A stretch of 64,000 bases of DNA from Salinicola salarius (GTDB taxonomy: Bacteria > Pseudomonadota > Gammaproteobacteria > Pseudomonadales > Halomonadaceae): positions 34,868-98,867 of the forward strand of contig NZ_NHOU01000013.1 of the NCBI RefSeq assembly GCF_002179555.1. The letters are read 5' to 3'. Below are positions 52,250 through 61,885 of this stretch, in pieces. How positions within the stretch are numbered: the stretch's first letter is position 1; the number at the start of each line of letters is the position of its first letter. The notes beneath the pieces are model-generated. The model saw only the letters and a program-made list of their open reading frames with translations. It had not been told where the DNA came from and did no database searches. The translations under genes were made by a program, and so were the position numbers.

Positions 52250-52266
52250 TGCACCAAAGAAATGCA
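52250..52266. promoter_or_regulatory. NtrC-like enhancer site 1 for glnK-amtB
   Basis: TGCACC-AAAGA-AATGCA has one perfect half site and a 4/6 second half. It is about 95 bases upstream of the sigma-54 promoter. Confidence 0.55.
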
Positions 52267-52281
52267 TTCGGGTTTTGCGTC

Positions 52282-52298
52282 TGCACCTTTTATGCGCA
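52282..52298. promoter_or_regulatory. NtrC-like enhancer site 2 for glnK-amtB
   Basis: TGCACC-TTTTA-TGCGCA again has one perfect half. Its centre is 32 bases, about three helical turns, from site 1, which suits cooperative NtrC binding. Confidence 0.5.
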
Positions 52299-52423
52299 AG
52301 CGAGATGGCGCGACTTTGCGTATGCTGAATGGCCAGCCATCGAGGCTATCTCAAGGCTCTATCTCGAGGCACTATCATCAAGGTCCGGGTTATCAACGCA
52401 CCAGGCAGCAAGGAGAGAACGTC

Positions 52424-52750
52424 ATGTCGGCACAGGATCGATTCGAACGCTTGACCAGACAACTGGGTGACAGGTTGCATGGCGCGTCTCAGGCGCCGGG
52501 GGATATTCAGCGTAACGTGCAGGGCGTGTTGCGCGGGGCGCTGGAGCGCATGGAAATCGTCTCCCGGGAAGATTTCGACATCATGATGGAAGTCCTGCAG
52601 CGCACGCGGGAGCGCGTCGAGGCGCTGGAGGAGCAGGTCGCCGCGCTGGAAAACACGCTCCAGAGCGAGCAGGCGTCCCAGCCCAAGATCGAGCCCCATG
52701 CGCCGCCCGCCGATGACGTGGATGGCAGCGCGGATGGCACGAAGCCCTGA
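52424..52750 (+). CDS. ubiK: Ubiquinone biosynthesis accessory factor UbiK (YqiC/BMFP)
   Basis: The 108-residue protein has a helical N-terminal half with NVQGVLRGALERMEIVSREDF near residue 30. A coiled coil (LEEQVAALENTL near 72) and a disordered acidic tail follow. UbiK assists ubiquinone assembly with UbiJ. AAGGAG precedes the ATG at 52424. Gene order glnK-amtB, ubiK, comM is common in this group. Confidence 0.9.
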   Translation: MSAQDRFERLTRQLGDRLHGASQAPGDIQRNVQGVLRGALERMEIVSREDFDIMMEVLQRTRERVEALEEQVAALENTLQSEQASQPKIEPHAPPADDVDGSADGTKP

Positions 52751-52947
52751 TCGCGGTCGAGTCCCGGTCGGGGATTTGCCTTTGGGGGCGGACCCGCTGA
52801 AATCTATATTGCGGAATAGCCGCTTCCTTTAGTTACAAACAGTTGCGATAGCGGGTAACAGAATGTAGTTGTATAGGCTGAAGGGCATGCCGCTCTGGCA
52901 TGCTATTGGCCTGCGGCGACAGCCCAGGTGCCGACCTGGGAGACGAC

Positions 52948-54468
52948 ATGACCCTTGCCATCGTGCGCGCTCGCGCCAGCCTCGGGCTCGAGGCCCCGGA
53001 AGTCCTGATCGAAGTGCATCTCAGTAACGGCCTGCCGGGGCTGACGCTGGTCGGGCTGCCGGAGACGGCGGTCAAGGAGAGTCGCGAGCGGGTTCGCAGT
53101 GCGCTCATCAATGCCGGGTTCGAATTCCCCTCCCGCCGTATCACGCTCAACCTGGCGCCTGCGGACTTGCCCAAGGATGGCGGGCGTTTCGACCTGCCCA
53201 TTGCACTTGGCATCCTGATGGCATCGGGCCAGGTCCCTGTCGAAGCGGCCGAGAAACTCGAAGTCGTCGGCGAACTGGCGCTGGACGGGGCGCTACGTCC
53301 CGTTACCGGTGTTCTGCCCACGGCGCTGGCAGCGCGCCGGGCGAGCCGCGGCCTTATCGTTCCGCACGCCAATGCCGACGAAGCCGCGCTGGCCGATGGC
53401 GTCGAAGTCTTTGCGGCAGGGCATCTCCTCGACGTGGTCAGTCACCTGCTGGGTCGCGAGAAACTCACCCCGCACCAATTTGGCGCGCCAGTTCGCGCTC
53501 GCGTGGCGCAGCCCGACATGGCGGACGTCAAAGGCCAGCATCAGGCGCGCCGCGCGCTGGAAGTCGCGGCGGCGGGTGGCCACAACCTGCTGCTGGCGGG
53601 GCCTCCAGGCACCGGCAAGACCATGCTGGCGAGCCGCCTGGCCGGCATCCTGCCGCCACTGACCCAGGACGAATCGCTCGAGGTCGCGGCCGTGCGCTCG
53701 GTCTGCGGTCTGCCGATCATGGAGCGCTGGGGGCAGCGGCCGTTTCGCAACCCGCACCACACCTCGAGCAGTGTCGCACTGGTGGGCGGGGGTTCACGGC
53801 CGCGGCCCGGCGAAATATCGCTGGCGCACCAGGGCGTGTTGTTCCTGGACGAACTGCCGGAGTTCGACCGCCATGTGCTGGAGGTCCTGCGGGAGCCGAT
53901 GGAATCCGCCCAGATCCTGATCTCGCGCGCTAATCACCAGCGCCGCTTTCCGGCCCGATTCCAGCTCGTTGCCGCGATGAACCCGTGCCCCTGCGGCCAT
54001 CTCGGGGATCCGCGTCAGCGCTGCCACTGCAGCCCGGCGCAGATCCAGCGCTACCAGTCGCGGCTATCCGGGCCGCTGCTGGATCGCATCGATCTGCAGG
54101 TCGAAGTGCCGGCGCTACCCGCGACGCAGCTCACCGACCAGACGCCCGGCGAGTCTTCCGCCAGCGTGATGGAGCGGGTGCTTGCCGCCCGCGAGCGCCA
54201 GCAGGCGCGAGGATCACTCAATGCCCATCTGCCGGGCCCCGAGCTGGAAGCGGCATGCGCGCTATCCTCGGATGAACGTCAGTGGTTCGCCAGCGTGCTG
54301 GACCGCCTCAACCTCTCGGCTCGGGCCTACCATCGCGTGCTGCGCGTGGCCTTGACCCTGGCCGACCTCGGCGGTGAAGCGCGAGTCGGCAAGGCGCAAC
54401 TGATGGAGGCGATCGGCTATCGCCAGCTGGATCGCATGTTGAAGGCCAACGACCCCACGCGCGCCTGA
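52948..54468 (+). CDS. comM: YifB/ComM family Mg chelatase-like AAA+ ATPase
   Basis: The 506-residue protein has an N-terminal ChlI-like domain (LPGLTLVGLPETAVKESRER). The AAA+ core has Walker A GPPGTGKTM near residue 220 and FLDELPEF as Walker B. A zinc-type loop (PCPCGHLGDPRQRCHC) and a C-terminal Mg_chelatase_C domain follow. ComM is a helicase that promotes branch migration during natural transformation. GGAG precedes the ATG at 52948. Confidence 0.93.
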   Translation: MTLAIVRARASLGLEAPEVLIEVHLSNGLPGLTLVGLPETAVKESRERVRSALINAGFEFPSRRITLNLAPADLPKDGGRFDLPIALGILMASGQVPVEAAEKLEVVGELALDGALRPVTGVLPTALAARRASRGLIVPHANADEAALADGVEVFAAGHLLDVVSHLLGREKLTPHQFGAPVRARVAQPDMADVKGQHQARRALEVAAAGGHNLLLAGPPGTGKTMLASRLAGILPPLTQDESLEVAAVRSVCGLPIMERWGQRPFRNPHHTSSSVALVGGGSRPRPGEISLAHQGVLFLDELPEFDRHVLEVLREPMESAQILISRANHQRRFPARFQLVAAMNPCPCGHLGDPRQRCHCSPAQIQRYQSRLSGPLLDRIDLQVEVPALPATQLTDQTPGESSASVMERVLAARERQQARGSLNAHLPGPELEAACALSSDERQWFASVLDRLNLSARAYHRVLRVALTLADLGGEARVGKAQLMEAIGYRQLDRMLKANDPTRA

Positions 54469-54478
54469 TCCGGGCTGC

Positions 54479-55591
54479 TCAAATCCCGTCTGGCAGCGCC
54501 GAGGCCAGCGTCTCGAGTCTTCCTGGCACCAGCGCGTCATCGAGCGCGCTGATACGCAGCACGTGACCCAATGCCGGGTGTGCCGGCCGATGAATCAGCG
54601 TGCCCTCCGTCAGTAGCCGCTGGTGAACCCTCTTGGCCTGTTCGGCATCGTTCAGTCGCAGCGCGACGAAATTGGTCGTGCTGGGCAGCACTTCGGCGCT
54701 GCAGTCGCGCAGCCACTGGCTCAGCGCCTCGCGCCGGTTCACGACCGCCGCCACGTGCTCGCGAGTTTCGTCGGGATGCATCAGCACGGTCTCCGCGGCC
54801 GCCAGCGCCAGCGACGACACGGCGTAGTGAATCCTCACCTTCGACAGCATGGCGTGGGTTTCCGGCGTGGCGATGGCATAACCGACGCGCAGGCCGGCGA
54901 GCCCATGAGCCTTGGAGAAGGTACGGAGCCGGATCACGCCGGGCCATACCGCGCTGGCGGCCGGCGACCACGCATCGTCGCGGAAGTCATGGTAGGCCTC
55001 GTCCAGCACCAGCGTGCAGTCGTCGGGAAGACTCTCGCGCAGCGCCAGCACGTCGGCGTCGCTGTGGAGGTGGCCGCTTGGGTTGTCCGGGTTGGCGAGA
55101 TAGACGACGCGGGCGTTCTCGCGGTTGGCCGCGGCCGCCAGCGCGCCGAGATCCGGCGCCAGATATTTTGGGCCGGCGGCATACTCGACTTCCACCTGAC
55201 GGCAGCCCTGCCCGCGCACGAAGTAGCTCCAGGTCGGGTAGGTACCCGCGCTGGTGATGACCGTGTCGCCCGGTTCGCACAGGGCGCGCAGCGTCAGCGC
55301 CATCAGACTGTCCGCGCCTGCGTCCACCAGCAGGGCATCTTCCGGCAGCGTCAGGCTTTCGGCCAGCAGCCGGCGAACCTGCCACGCTTCGGCGTCGCCG
55401 TAGGTGCGGGCGAGATCGGCGAACTCGCTGCCGAATCGCGCCGTCAGTGCGCGGTGGGGCATGTCGAGCCCCTCATTGGAGCCGATGCGGTGGGGGAGTG
55501 AATGACCTAGGCGGCGTTCCAGCGCCTGCAGCCCGGGGAACGGGTTGTGGGGGCCGTCCTGGTCGACGAGGTGACGAGCAAAGCGTGACAT
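54479..55591 (-). CDS. Class I/II PLP aminotransferase, histidinol-phosphate aminotransferase-like
   Basis: The 370-residue fold-type I protein has the PLP lysine in RTFSKAHGLAGLRVGYA near residue 217 and YLANPDNPSGHLHSD near 145, a HisC-like pattern. I chose the ATG at 55591 (MSRFARHL); the next ATG is two codons upstream. It is an isolated gene convergent with comM by 10 bases, so the substrate is open. Confidence 0.8.
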   Translation of the reverse strand: MSRFARHLVDQDGPHNPFPGLQALERRLGHSLPHRIGSNEGLDMPHRALTARFGSEFADLARTYGDAEAWQVRRLLAESLTLPEDALLVDAGADSLMALTLRALCEPGDTVITSAGTYPTWSYFVRGQGCRQVEVEYAAGPKYLAPDLGALAAAANRENARVVYLANPDNPSGHLHSDADVLALRESLPDDCTLVLDEAYHDFRDDAWSPAASAVWPGVIRLRTFSKAHGLAGLRVGYAIATPETHAMLSKVRIHYAVSSLALAAAETVLMHPDETREHVAAVVNRREALSQWLRDCSAEVLPSTTNFVALRLNDAEQAKRVHQRLLTEGTLIHRPAHPALGHVLRISALDDALVPGRLETLASALPDGI

Positions 55592-55691
55592 GGGCATCTC
55601 GGTGATGACGTTGGCGATGTGAATGGCGGTCGTGGTTGAGAGTAACAGTTGGCGATGGCGGACAAGGATAGCGGGTGATTGCCGGCGAGGC

Positions 55692-56225
55692 TCACGGTGC
55701 CGGCATGGGTTCGGTCTCCGGCAGCGCATCGAGATCCACCGCACCGCTGGCTTGCCACTGCCAGTGGGAGCGCTCGTCTCCCGGCCGGGAAAGGTCGAAC
55801 TGCAGCCGATAGGGTTGCAGGACGCGGTCGCTCAAGCGCAGTGGCGGTGCCTCGGCGCTCAGACGAGCCTGCAGCAGCCACTGTTCGCTGCTGCTCCGCG
55901 ACATCGAGGCGGGCATCCAGTCCAGGACATGGGGGGAATTTTCCTGGCTCAGCAGCCCGCGTGCCAACGCTTCATTGAGCGCGTCGGGCGTGATCGGCAA
56001 GGTGGCGTCGACCTCCGCCGGCTGCAGCAGGATCGTGACGGCAGCAGGGTCGGCGGGCGCCCAGGGCGGAGCCTCGAGCAATCCGTGCGCCGCGTTGTCC
56101 GCCAGCCCCTGCAGCGCTTCGCGAGCGTCCGGCGGGCCCGGAGCCAGTCCCGCGCAGCCGCCTAATATGACGGGAAGCATGACCAGCAGCGCGCCGAGCA
56201 GGAGCGTGTCGAACAGTGATTTCAT
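55692..56225 (-). CDS. Predicted lipoprotein, DUF1439-like
   Basis: The 177-residue protein has a signal peptide with lipobox LGGC (Cys at residue 24). A domain with alternating strands follows (LLQPAEVDATLPITPDALN, then VLQPYRLQFDLSRPG), reminiscent of the DUF1439/YceB lipoproteins. It overlaps the upstream hydrolase stop codon by ATGA coupling, so the two are coexpressed. The function is unknown. Confidence 0.65.
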   Translation of the reverse strand: MKSLFDTLLLGALLVMLPVILGGCAGLAPGPPDAREALQGLADNAAHGLLEAPPWAPADPAAVTILLQPAEVDATLPITPDALNEALARGLLSQENSPHVLDWMPASMSRSSSEQWLLQARLSAEAPPLRLSDRVLQPYRLQFDLSRPGDERSHWQWQASGAVDLDALPETEPMPAP

Positions 56226-57223
56226 GGCACCGGCTTGGTCAGGGGAGCGGGTGGGTGCGTCGCGGCGAAGCGCGTCAGGAAGTCGTCGAGCGCCGCGAAC
56301 AGGACGCGGCGAATCGGCTCCGCCTCGTTGACCAGGTGATGTCGAGCCTCAGGGTGGCGCACCACCTGGGCCTGCGGAAACTTCCTGCGCAGTGCCTTCA
56401 GGTTCCAGCTCCAGTCGACGGTCAGATCCTGTTCCCCCTGCAGAATCAGCACGGGCAGCCCGCTGGGCGGGCGCTTGAGCAGTGTCGGCATCCAGCGGCG
56501 CATGGCGGTGACCCAGGTCAAGGCCAGATGATCGTCCTGTAGCGGGTCGTGAAGACGCAGGAAATCGGCGAAATCGAGGTTGGTGGTGTTGGCGCGATAC
56601 TTGCGGGGAATGGTATCCACGAAGGGGCTGGCGATACGGTGGAGCCAGCGCGACTGGTTCCAGCCCCAGGGGCGGACCAGCGGCGCCAGCAGTACCAGGC
56701 CTTGCCAGGGCGCCTGTTCGCCGCGAGCCAGCGCATCGGTGGCCACGATCGAGGCGCCGGTGCTCTGTCCGATCGCCAGCCACGGCCCCGGGGCGAGAGA
56801 CAAATCCGCTATCTGCCGTTCGATGTGGTTGAAGCACTTCACGTAATCGGTAAAGTCATCGATGGTCGCTCGGGCGCCGCTGGAGAGCCCGTGTCCGGGC
56901 AGATCCCACATCACGACCTGCCAGTTCTGTGCCAGCAGGCGCTCGAGCAGATGGCCATAAAGACCGAGATGATCGAAGTAACCGTGAACCACGAAGATCG
57001 TTCCGCGAGGCGCGGGCGGGGCCCATACCTGGGTCCACAGTTCGAAGGTTCGGCCTCCCTCTCCCTCGGCCTGCAGAAAACCGGCATGGAGCCGGATATC
57101 GTCATCGGCTTGCAGTAGTGCCGCCAGCCGGTAGTGGTCGAGATAGCTCGCCAGCGGCGAATCGGCGGGCGCTTCGATATGGCGGACGGTGCCAACGGCC
57201 TTCAGTGGCGAAAAGTCGAGCAT
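56222..57223 (-). CDS. Alpha/beta hydrolase, monoacylglycerol lipase/lysophospholipase-like
   Basis: The 333-residue protein has an oxyanion strand FVVHGYFDHLGLYGHL near residue 77, nucleophile Ser in GQSTGAS near 153, catalytic Asp in GEQDLTVDW and His in ARHHLVNEA near 297. It resembles PldB/MGL lipases. No signal peptide is seen, so it acts in the cytoplasm or at the membrane. AGGAG precedes the ATG. It is coupled to a lipoprotein gene. Confidence 0.82.
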   Translation of the reverse strand: MLDFSPLKAVGTVRHIEAPADSPLASYLDHYRLAALLQADDDIRLHAGFLQAEGEGGRTFELWTQVWAPPAPRGTIFVVHGYFDHLGLYGHLLERLLAQNWQVVMWDLPGHGLSSGARATIDDFTDYVKCFNHIERQIADLSLAPGPWLAIGQSTGASIVATDALARGEQAPWQGLVLLAPLVRPWGWNQSRWLHRIASPFVDTIPRKYRANTTNLDFADFLRLHDPLQDDHLALTWVTAMRRWMPTLLKRPPSGLPVLILQGEQDLTVDWSWNLKALRRKFPQAQVVRHPEARHHLVNEAEPIRRVLFAALDDFLTRFAATHPPAPLTKPVP

Positions 57224-57458
57224 GCGTGTGTCTCCTGGTCCTTCTATGCTACTCGCCGTGTGCTGTCTAGACCATGACAGGCCCTAGGCGGGCTGGTGGG
57301 TAACGATGGTGGTAACGAAGGTCGAAGGAGACAACGCCCGCCGGGCTGATTATGATGTCGAACGGTTATGGAAATATTTTCCACAAACGCTTTTTCGGGA
57401 TCGATGGCATTGCAAGTAGATAGCCGTGGCCCGAGCGACCGCCGATCTGGAGGCTGAC

Positions 57459-59639
57459 ATGACATCCGATACGACAAAACGTACCACTCATCACCGGCTA
57501 CAGGTAGCCGCCGAGCTCGAACGCTTCATCATCGACGAAGTCCTGCCGGGCACCGGCGTCGAGGCCGAGGCGTTCTGGGCCGGCTTCGATGCGCTGGTTC
57601 ACGATCTGGCCCCCCGCAACCGGGAACTGCTGGCCGAGCGCGATCGCCTCCAGGCCAGGCTCGATGAATGGCACCGGGCCAATCCGGGCGAGATCAAGGA
57701 CATGTCGGCCTACCGCGCCTTCCTGAAGGAGATCGGTTATCTGGTCGAGGCGCCGGCCAACGTGCAGGCCACCACGACCAACGTCGATGCCGAGATCGCG
57801 CGCCAGGCCGGGCCGCAGCTGGTGGTGCCGGTCAATAACGCGCGTTATGCGCTCAACGCGGCCAATGCGCGTTGGGGCAGCCTCTACGATGCGCTCTACG
57901 GCACCGACGTGATCAGCGAGGCCGATGGCGCCGAGAAGGGCAGTGACTACAACCCCAAGCGGGGCGCCAAAGTGATCGGCTACGCGCGCAACGTGCTCGA
58001 TATGGCGGCACCGCTGGCTACCGGGTCGCATCGGGAAGCGGTTGGCTATGCCGTTCGCGACAACCGGCTGTCGGTCACGCTCGAAGGCGGGCGCGACACC
58101 GGCCTGAAGAATCCCGGCCAGTTCGTCGGCTTCCGCGGCGACGCGGCATCGCCCGAGGCGATCCTGCTCTCCAACCATGGCCTGCATCTCGAGATCCAGT
58201 TCGATGCCGAGCATCCGATCGGCAAGACGGATCCGGCGCACGTGAAGGATCTGCTGGTCGAGGCGGCGGTCACCACGATCATGGATTGCGAGGACTCCGT
58301 CGCCGCCGTCGACGCCGAAGACAAGACGTTGGTCTATCGCAACTGGCTCGGCCTGATGAAGGGCGATCTCGAGGAGCGCTTCGAGAAAGGCGGCAAGACC
58401 GTGACCCGGCGTCTCAATCCGGATCGCGACTATACCCTGCCGGATGGTGGCTCGCTGACGCTGCCGGGCCGCTCGCTGATGTTCGTGCGCAACGTCGGCC
58501 ACCTGATGACCACGCCGGCCATTCTCGATGGCGAGGGCAGCGAGATTCCCGAGGGCATTCTGGATGCGGTGATGACCTCGCTGATCGGCCTGCATGATCT
58601 GAAGCAGGAGCGTGGCAACTCGCGTGCCGGATCGCTCTATATCGTCAAGCCCAAGATGCACGGCCCCAAGGAAGTCGCCTTTGCCGACGAGCTTTTCGGG
58701 CGTGTCGAGCAACTGCTCGGGCTGCCTGCGAACACGTTGAAGATGGGCATCATGGACGAGGAGCGCCGCACCTCCGTCAACCTCAAGGCCTGCATCGACG
58801 CGGCCTCCTCGCGGGTCGCCTTCATCAATACCGGCTTCCTCGATCGTACCGGCGACGAGATGCATACCGCCATGAACGCGGGACCGATGCTGCGCAAGGG
58901 CGACATGAAAGGCAGCAAGTGGATCGCCGCCTATGAGCGCAGCAACGTACAAATCGGGCTGGCCTGCGGGCTGCGCGGAAGGGCCCAGATCGGCAAAGGC
59001 ATGTGGGCAATGCCGGATCTGATGGCGGCGATGCTCGAGCAGAAAGTGGGGCATCCGAAGGCCGGCGCCAACACTGCCTGGGTGCCGTCACCGACGGCGG
59101 CGGCGCTGCATGCGCTGCATTATCACCAGATCGATGTGGACGCCATTCAGCGCGACCTGGAAGATCAGGGCGAAACCGACCTGCTCGACGACCTGCTGAC
59201 CGTGCCGGTCGATCCCAAGGCCGCCTGGAGCGCCGAAGAGATCCAGCAGGAACTCGACAACAACTGCCAGGGCATTCTCGGCTACGTGGTGCGTTGGGTC
59301 GAACATGGCGTCGGCTGTTCCAAGGTGCCGGATATCCACGATGTCGGGCTGATGGAAGACCGTGCCACGCTGCGTATCTCCAGCCAGCACATCGCCAACT
59401 GGCTGCACCACGGCATCGTGGATGAAGCGCAGGTGCGCGAGACGCTGGAGCGCATGGCCAAGGTCGTGGACGAACAGAATGCCGGCGACCCCGGCTATAC
59501 GCCGATGACTTCGCACTTGACGGACTCCACCGCCTTCCAGGCCGCCTCGGATTTGATCTTCAAGGGACGCGAGCAGCCCTCCGGCTACACCGAGCCGTTG
59601 CTGCACCACTGGCGCGCGGTGCACAAGGCGAAGCACTAA
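57459..59639 (+). CDS. glcB: Malate synthase G
   Basis: The 726-residue enzyme condenses glyoxylate and acetyl-CoA to malate. It shows [18 protein letters not shown] near residue 270, [19 protein letters not shown] near 395, [17 protein letters not shown] near 430 and the catalytic Asp region in [19 protein letters not shown] near 620. The length matches the G isoform. GGAGG precedes the ATG at 57459. It could consume glyoxylate from ureidoglycolate lyase. A hairpin follows at 59653-59681. Confidence 0.96.
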   Translation: MTSDTTKRTTHHRLQVAAELERFIIDEVLPGTGVEAEAFWAGFDALVHDLAPRNRELLAERDRLQARLDEWHRANPGEIKDMSAYRAFLKEIGYLVEAPANVQATTTNVDAEIARQAGPQLVVPVNNARYALNAANARWGSLYDALYGTDVISEADGAEKGSDYNPKRGAKVIGYARNVLDMAAPLATGSHREAVGYAVRDNRLSVTLEGGRDTGLKNPGQFVGFRGDAASPEAILLSNHGLHLEIQFDAEHPIGKTDPAHVKDLLVEAAVTTIMDCEDSVAAVDAEDKTLVYRNWLGLMKGDLEERFEKGGKTVTRRLNPDRDYTLPDGGSLTLPGRSLMFVRNVGHLMTTPAILDGEGSEIPEGILDAVMTSLIGLHDLKQERGNSRAGSLYIVKPKMHGPKEVAFADELFGRVEQLLGLPANTLKMGIMDEERRTSVNLKACIDAASSRVAFINTGFLDRTGDEMHTAMNAGPMLRKGDMKGSKWIAAYERSNVQIGLACGLRGRAQIGKGMWAMPDLMAAMLEQKVGHPKAGANTAWVPSPTAAALHALHYHQIDVDAIQRDLEDQGETDLLDDLLTVPVDPKAAWSAEEIQQELDNNCQGILGYVVRWVEHGVGCSKVPDIHDVGLMEDRATLRISSQHIANWLHHGIVDEAQVRETLERMAKVVDEQNAGDPGYTPMTSHLTDSTAFQAASDLIFKGREQPSGYTEPLLHHWRAVHKAKH

Positions 59640-59652
59640 GCGATGGTCATGT

Positions 59653-59681
59653 GTGTCGCCTGTCCGGATGGCAGGCGACAC
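59653..59681 (+). terminator. Hairpin after glcB
   Basis: GTGTCGCCTG pairs perfectly with CAGGCGACAC across 9 bases, 13 bases past the glcB stop. No T run is present. The rest of 59640-59960 shows CTTCCCG-type tandem repeats near 59696-59716 and no gene. Confidence 0.6.
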
Positions 59682-59960
59682 CCAGGCACTCCCCACTTCC
59701 CGCTTCCCGCTTCCCACCTCCCCGTGACTCGCCACATGGTATCGAGCGTCCGTGATGGCGTATTTATTAAGCGTCGTTTCAGTTTCATGGCGTATAACCT
59801 GCCGTGTTCCTGAACCGGGAGAGGCTTATGCCATGCTACCCCAAGGTCTCGACGGTACTGCGCTGCCGTTCAGCCGCGGTACGTTGCGCGCGGCCGAGCC
59901 ATTTGCCTTCTTTTATGGATCATGGAGACAAGAACAAGAAACCAGGAGGAGGAAACGCCA

Positions 59961-60476
59961 ATGGCCATGACGGATTCACGTGAACGCTACGGCGCGATTA
60001 GCCGCTTGCTGCACTGGGCAACCGCTCTGCTGGTCACGCTGCAACTCACCAGTGTCTACATGAGTCGCTGGCAACCGGGCAATTGGCTGAGCCAATACGT
60101 GCAGCCATGGCACATGACGATTGGCGTGACGGTGTTGGCGCTTGTCGTGGTACGCCTGCTCTGGCTTTGCCGCCAAATGCGCCACCGGCCGCCGCATCAG
60201 AGCAAAGCGGCACTGCTGGGGCATGTCTTCCTCTATGTGGTCCTGCTCATGGTACCGTTGAGCGGTTTGCTGCAAGGCTACGGCGTGCAACTTTTCGGTC
60301 ATCTGGTGACCAAGGGGCTCGACACCCCGCTGGCGGAAGCGGCTCAGGCGCTCCATGGCCTGTTTGCCTATGTGCTGACGGCACTGGTGATGGGACACGT
60401 GTTCATGGTGCTGTTTCACCATCTGATCCGTCGAGACGGCACGCTAAAGCGCATGGTGGGGAAAGCGAACACCTGA
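59961..60476 (+). CDS. Cytochrome b561
   Basis: The 171-residue membrane protein has four helices and the heme-ligand histidines of the YodB/CybB type: ISRLLHWATALLV near residue 10, QPWHMTIGVTVLAL near 48, and the C-terminal pair ALHGLFAYV and GHVFMVLFHHL. It moves electrons between quinol and a partner. GGAGGAGG lies 11 bases before the ATG at 59961. Confidence 0.87.
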   Translation: MAMTDSRERYGAISRLLHWATALLVTLQLTSVYMSRWQPGNWLSQYVQPWHMTIGVTVLALVVVRLLWLCRQMRHRPPHQSKAALLGHVFLYVVLLMVPLSGLLQGYGVQLFGHLVTKGLDTPLAEAAQALHGLFAYVLTALVMGHVFMVLFHHLIRRDGTLKRMVGKANT

Positions 60477-60527
60477 GGGAAGCCGGCTGCCGTGGCCTGG
60501 CGGGCATGACTCGCCAGGCCAGGTCGG

Positions 60528-60974
60528 TTATGGTTCCAGCGTCATGAATGGTGCATGTTCTTGATCGCTGAACGAGTAGATATCGTAAGGTGCGCTTTGT
60601 TCGCCGGGCATGCCCGGTGTCCCCGTCGGCATTCCCGCCAATCCGATGCCGTCCACCTCGGGCCGTTCTTCGAACAGTGCCTTTACGGCCTCCATCGGCA
60701 CGTGGCCCTCGATCCAGTACCCCCCCATTGCAATAGTGTGGCATGAGCCCAGGCCATGGGGGATGCCCGCTTGTTGCTTGATTTTACCCAGCTCGGCGTC
60801 ATGCACGTTGGTGACGTTGACGCCCTGTTCTTCCAGATGGCGCACGTAGCCATCACAGCAACCACACTGTGGATCCTTGTAAATTGTCGCTTCATCGGGC
60901 AGGGCTGCCTGGGCCGCTGAGGTGCCCAGCAACAACACGCCCGAGATCCATAACGAGAGCGAAGTTCCTTTCAT
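60528..60974 (-). CDS. DUF411 metal-binding protein, copper-associated
   Basis: The 148-residue protein has a signal peptide ending AAQA (about residue 23). The DUF411 core contains the CGCC pair (KDPQCGCCDGYVRHLEEQG) and GLGSCHTIAMGGYWIEGHVP. Such proteins are encoded in copper and heavy-metal resistance regions and are thought to bind metal in the periplasm. AGGA precedes the ATG at 60974. It follows a 42-residue membrane ORF on the same strand, just before the copper module. Confidence 0.87.
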   Translation of the reverse strand: MKGTSLSLWISGVLLLGTSAAQAALPDEATIYKDPQCGCCDGYVRHLEEQGVNVTNVHDAELGKIKQQAGIPHGLGSCHTIAMGGYWIEGHVPMEAVKALFEERPEVDGIGLAGMPTGTPGMPGEQSAPYDIYSFSDQEHAPFMTLEP

Positions 60975-61007
60975 GGTGTTTTCCTGATTGGGTGGCGTTG
61001 ACAACCA

Positions 61008-61136
61008 CTAAGAGCGGTGGAATAGATATTTGGTAAGCGAGGCAATGCTCAACCCGACGAGTAATAAAAGTGTGAGGGGCATGAGCCAGCCTAGCCACCC
61101 CATGGAACCCATTAATGCGAAGCAGTCGGCATTCAT
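61008..61136 (-). CDS. Small membrane protein of 42 residues
   Basis: ATG at 61136 to TAG at 61008 encodes MNADCFALMGSMGWLGWLMP followed by a leucine-rich helix (LTLLLLVGLSIASL) and a basic end (KYLFHRS). AGAGG lies 7 bases before the start. One transmembrane helix with a glycine/tryptophan-rich N-terminus is typical of tiny proteins found next to copper genes. It is 33 bases upstream of the DUF411 gene, so they probably form an operon. The function is unknown. Confidence 0.6.
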   Translation of the reverse strand: MNADCFALMGSMGWLGWLMPLTLLLLVGLSIASLTKYLFHRS

Positions 61137-61378
61137 AGGGGCCTCTTGATGGTAGTGTGATGTTGAATAGCCTTTTCAAGCTTACAACCTATGGTTTGCC
61201 TTCATGTCAAGCGTGCCATGCCGTCCGCCAGGAAAATACCCATGGATCGGTCAACTGGCGGGGGAAGACGCAAGGCCGACCAGACATGACTCATCAAAGG
61301 GTTCAGGCTCGTTTCAGGCTGGTATCTTATAAATGCCCAGTCAGTAGTTTGATACTTGCACGCGATGAGGTACCGAGT

Positions 61379-61876
61379 ATGAAGAAGACATCCCTGACAT
61401 TGACGCTTGCCATCATGAGCGGCATGACCGTAACAGCCTGGGCCGAAGGCGAGCACGAGGGCGGCCACGGGGCGAACGGCAATGCCGAAGTGGAACGTAC
61501 GATCAGCGTTGAAGCTGGCGATATGTGGTTCGATCCCGAGGAAATGAACATTGCCCCGGGCGAGACCGTCAAGTTCGAGATCACCAATACCGGTAGCATC
61601 GAGCATGAGTTCGTGATCGGTGACGAATCCGCCCAGGAAGCCCACCGCGAAATGATGCAAGAGATGGGCAGCCACGGCGACGGTGGTCACGGCGGTCACG
61701 GCGGTCATGACATGGCGGAAGGCGAGCACGGCGGACGGATGCCGTCGGTTACCATCGGCGCGGGGGAAACCAGAACACTGGTGTGGACGGCACCCACCGG
61801 TGTCGAGCACCTCGAATATGCCTGCAACATTCCAGGGCATTACGAATCCGGCATGTATGGCGATATCAACCTGTGA
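61379..61876 (+). CDS. Periplasmic cupredoxin-like copper protein
   Basis: The 165-residue protein has a signal peptide ending AWA (about residue 21), a His/Gly-rich start, and a plastocyanin-like fold. Ligands are visible as HEFVIGDE (His) and the C-terminal YACNIPGHYESGM (Cys, His, Met). A His/Gly-rich loop (GDGGHGGHGGHDMAEGEHGG) is inserted between them and could bind more copper. GAGG precedes the ATG at 61379. Next comes a response regulator gene after 9 bases. Confidence 0.86.
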   Translation: MKKTSLTLTLAIMSGMTVTAWAEGEHEGGHGANGNAEVERTISVEAGDMWFDPEEMNIAPGETVKFEITNTGSIEHEFVIGDESAQEAHREMMQEMGSHGDGGHGGHGGHDMAEGEHGGRMPSVTIGAGETRTLVWTAPTGVEHLEYACNIPGHYESGMYGDINL

Positions 61877-61885
61877 CGTAGCGCG

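Noticed and set aside
57498..59054. Long antisense frame under malate synthase G
   Set aside because: Codon-bias shadow of glcB with no domain or start signals.
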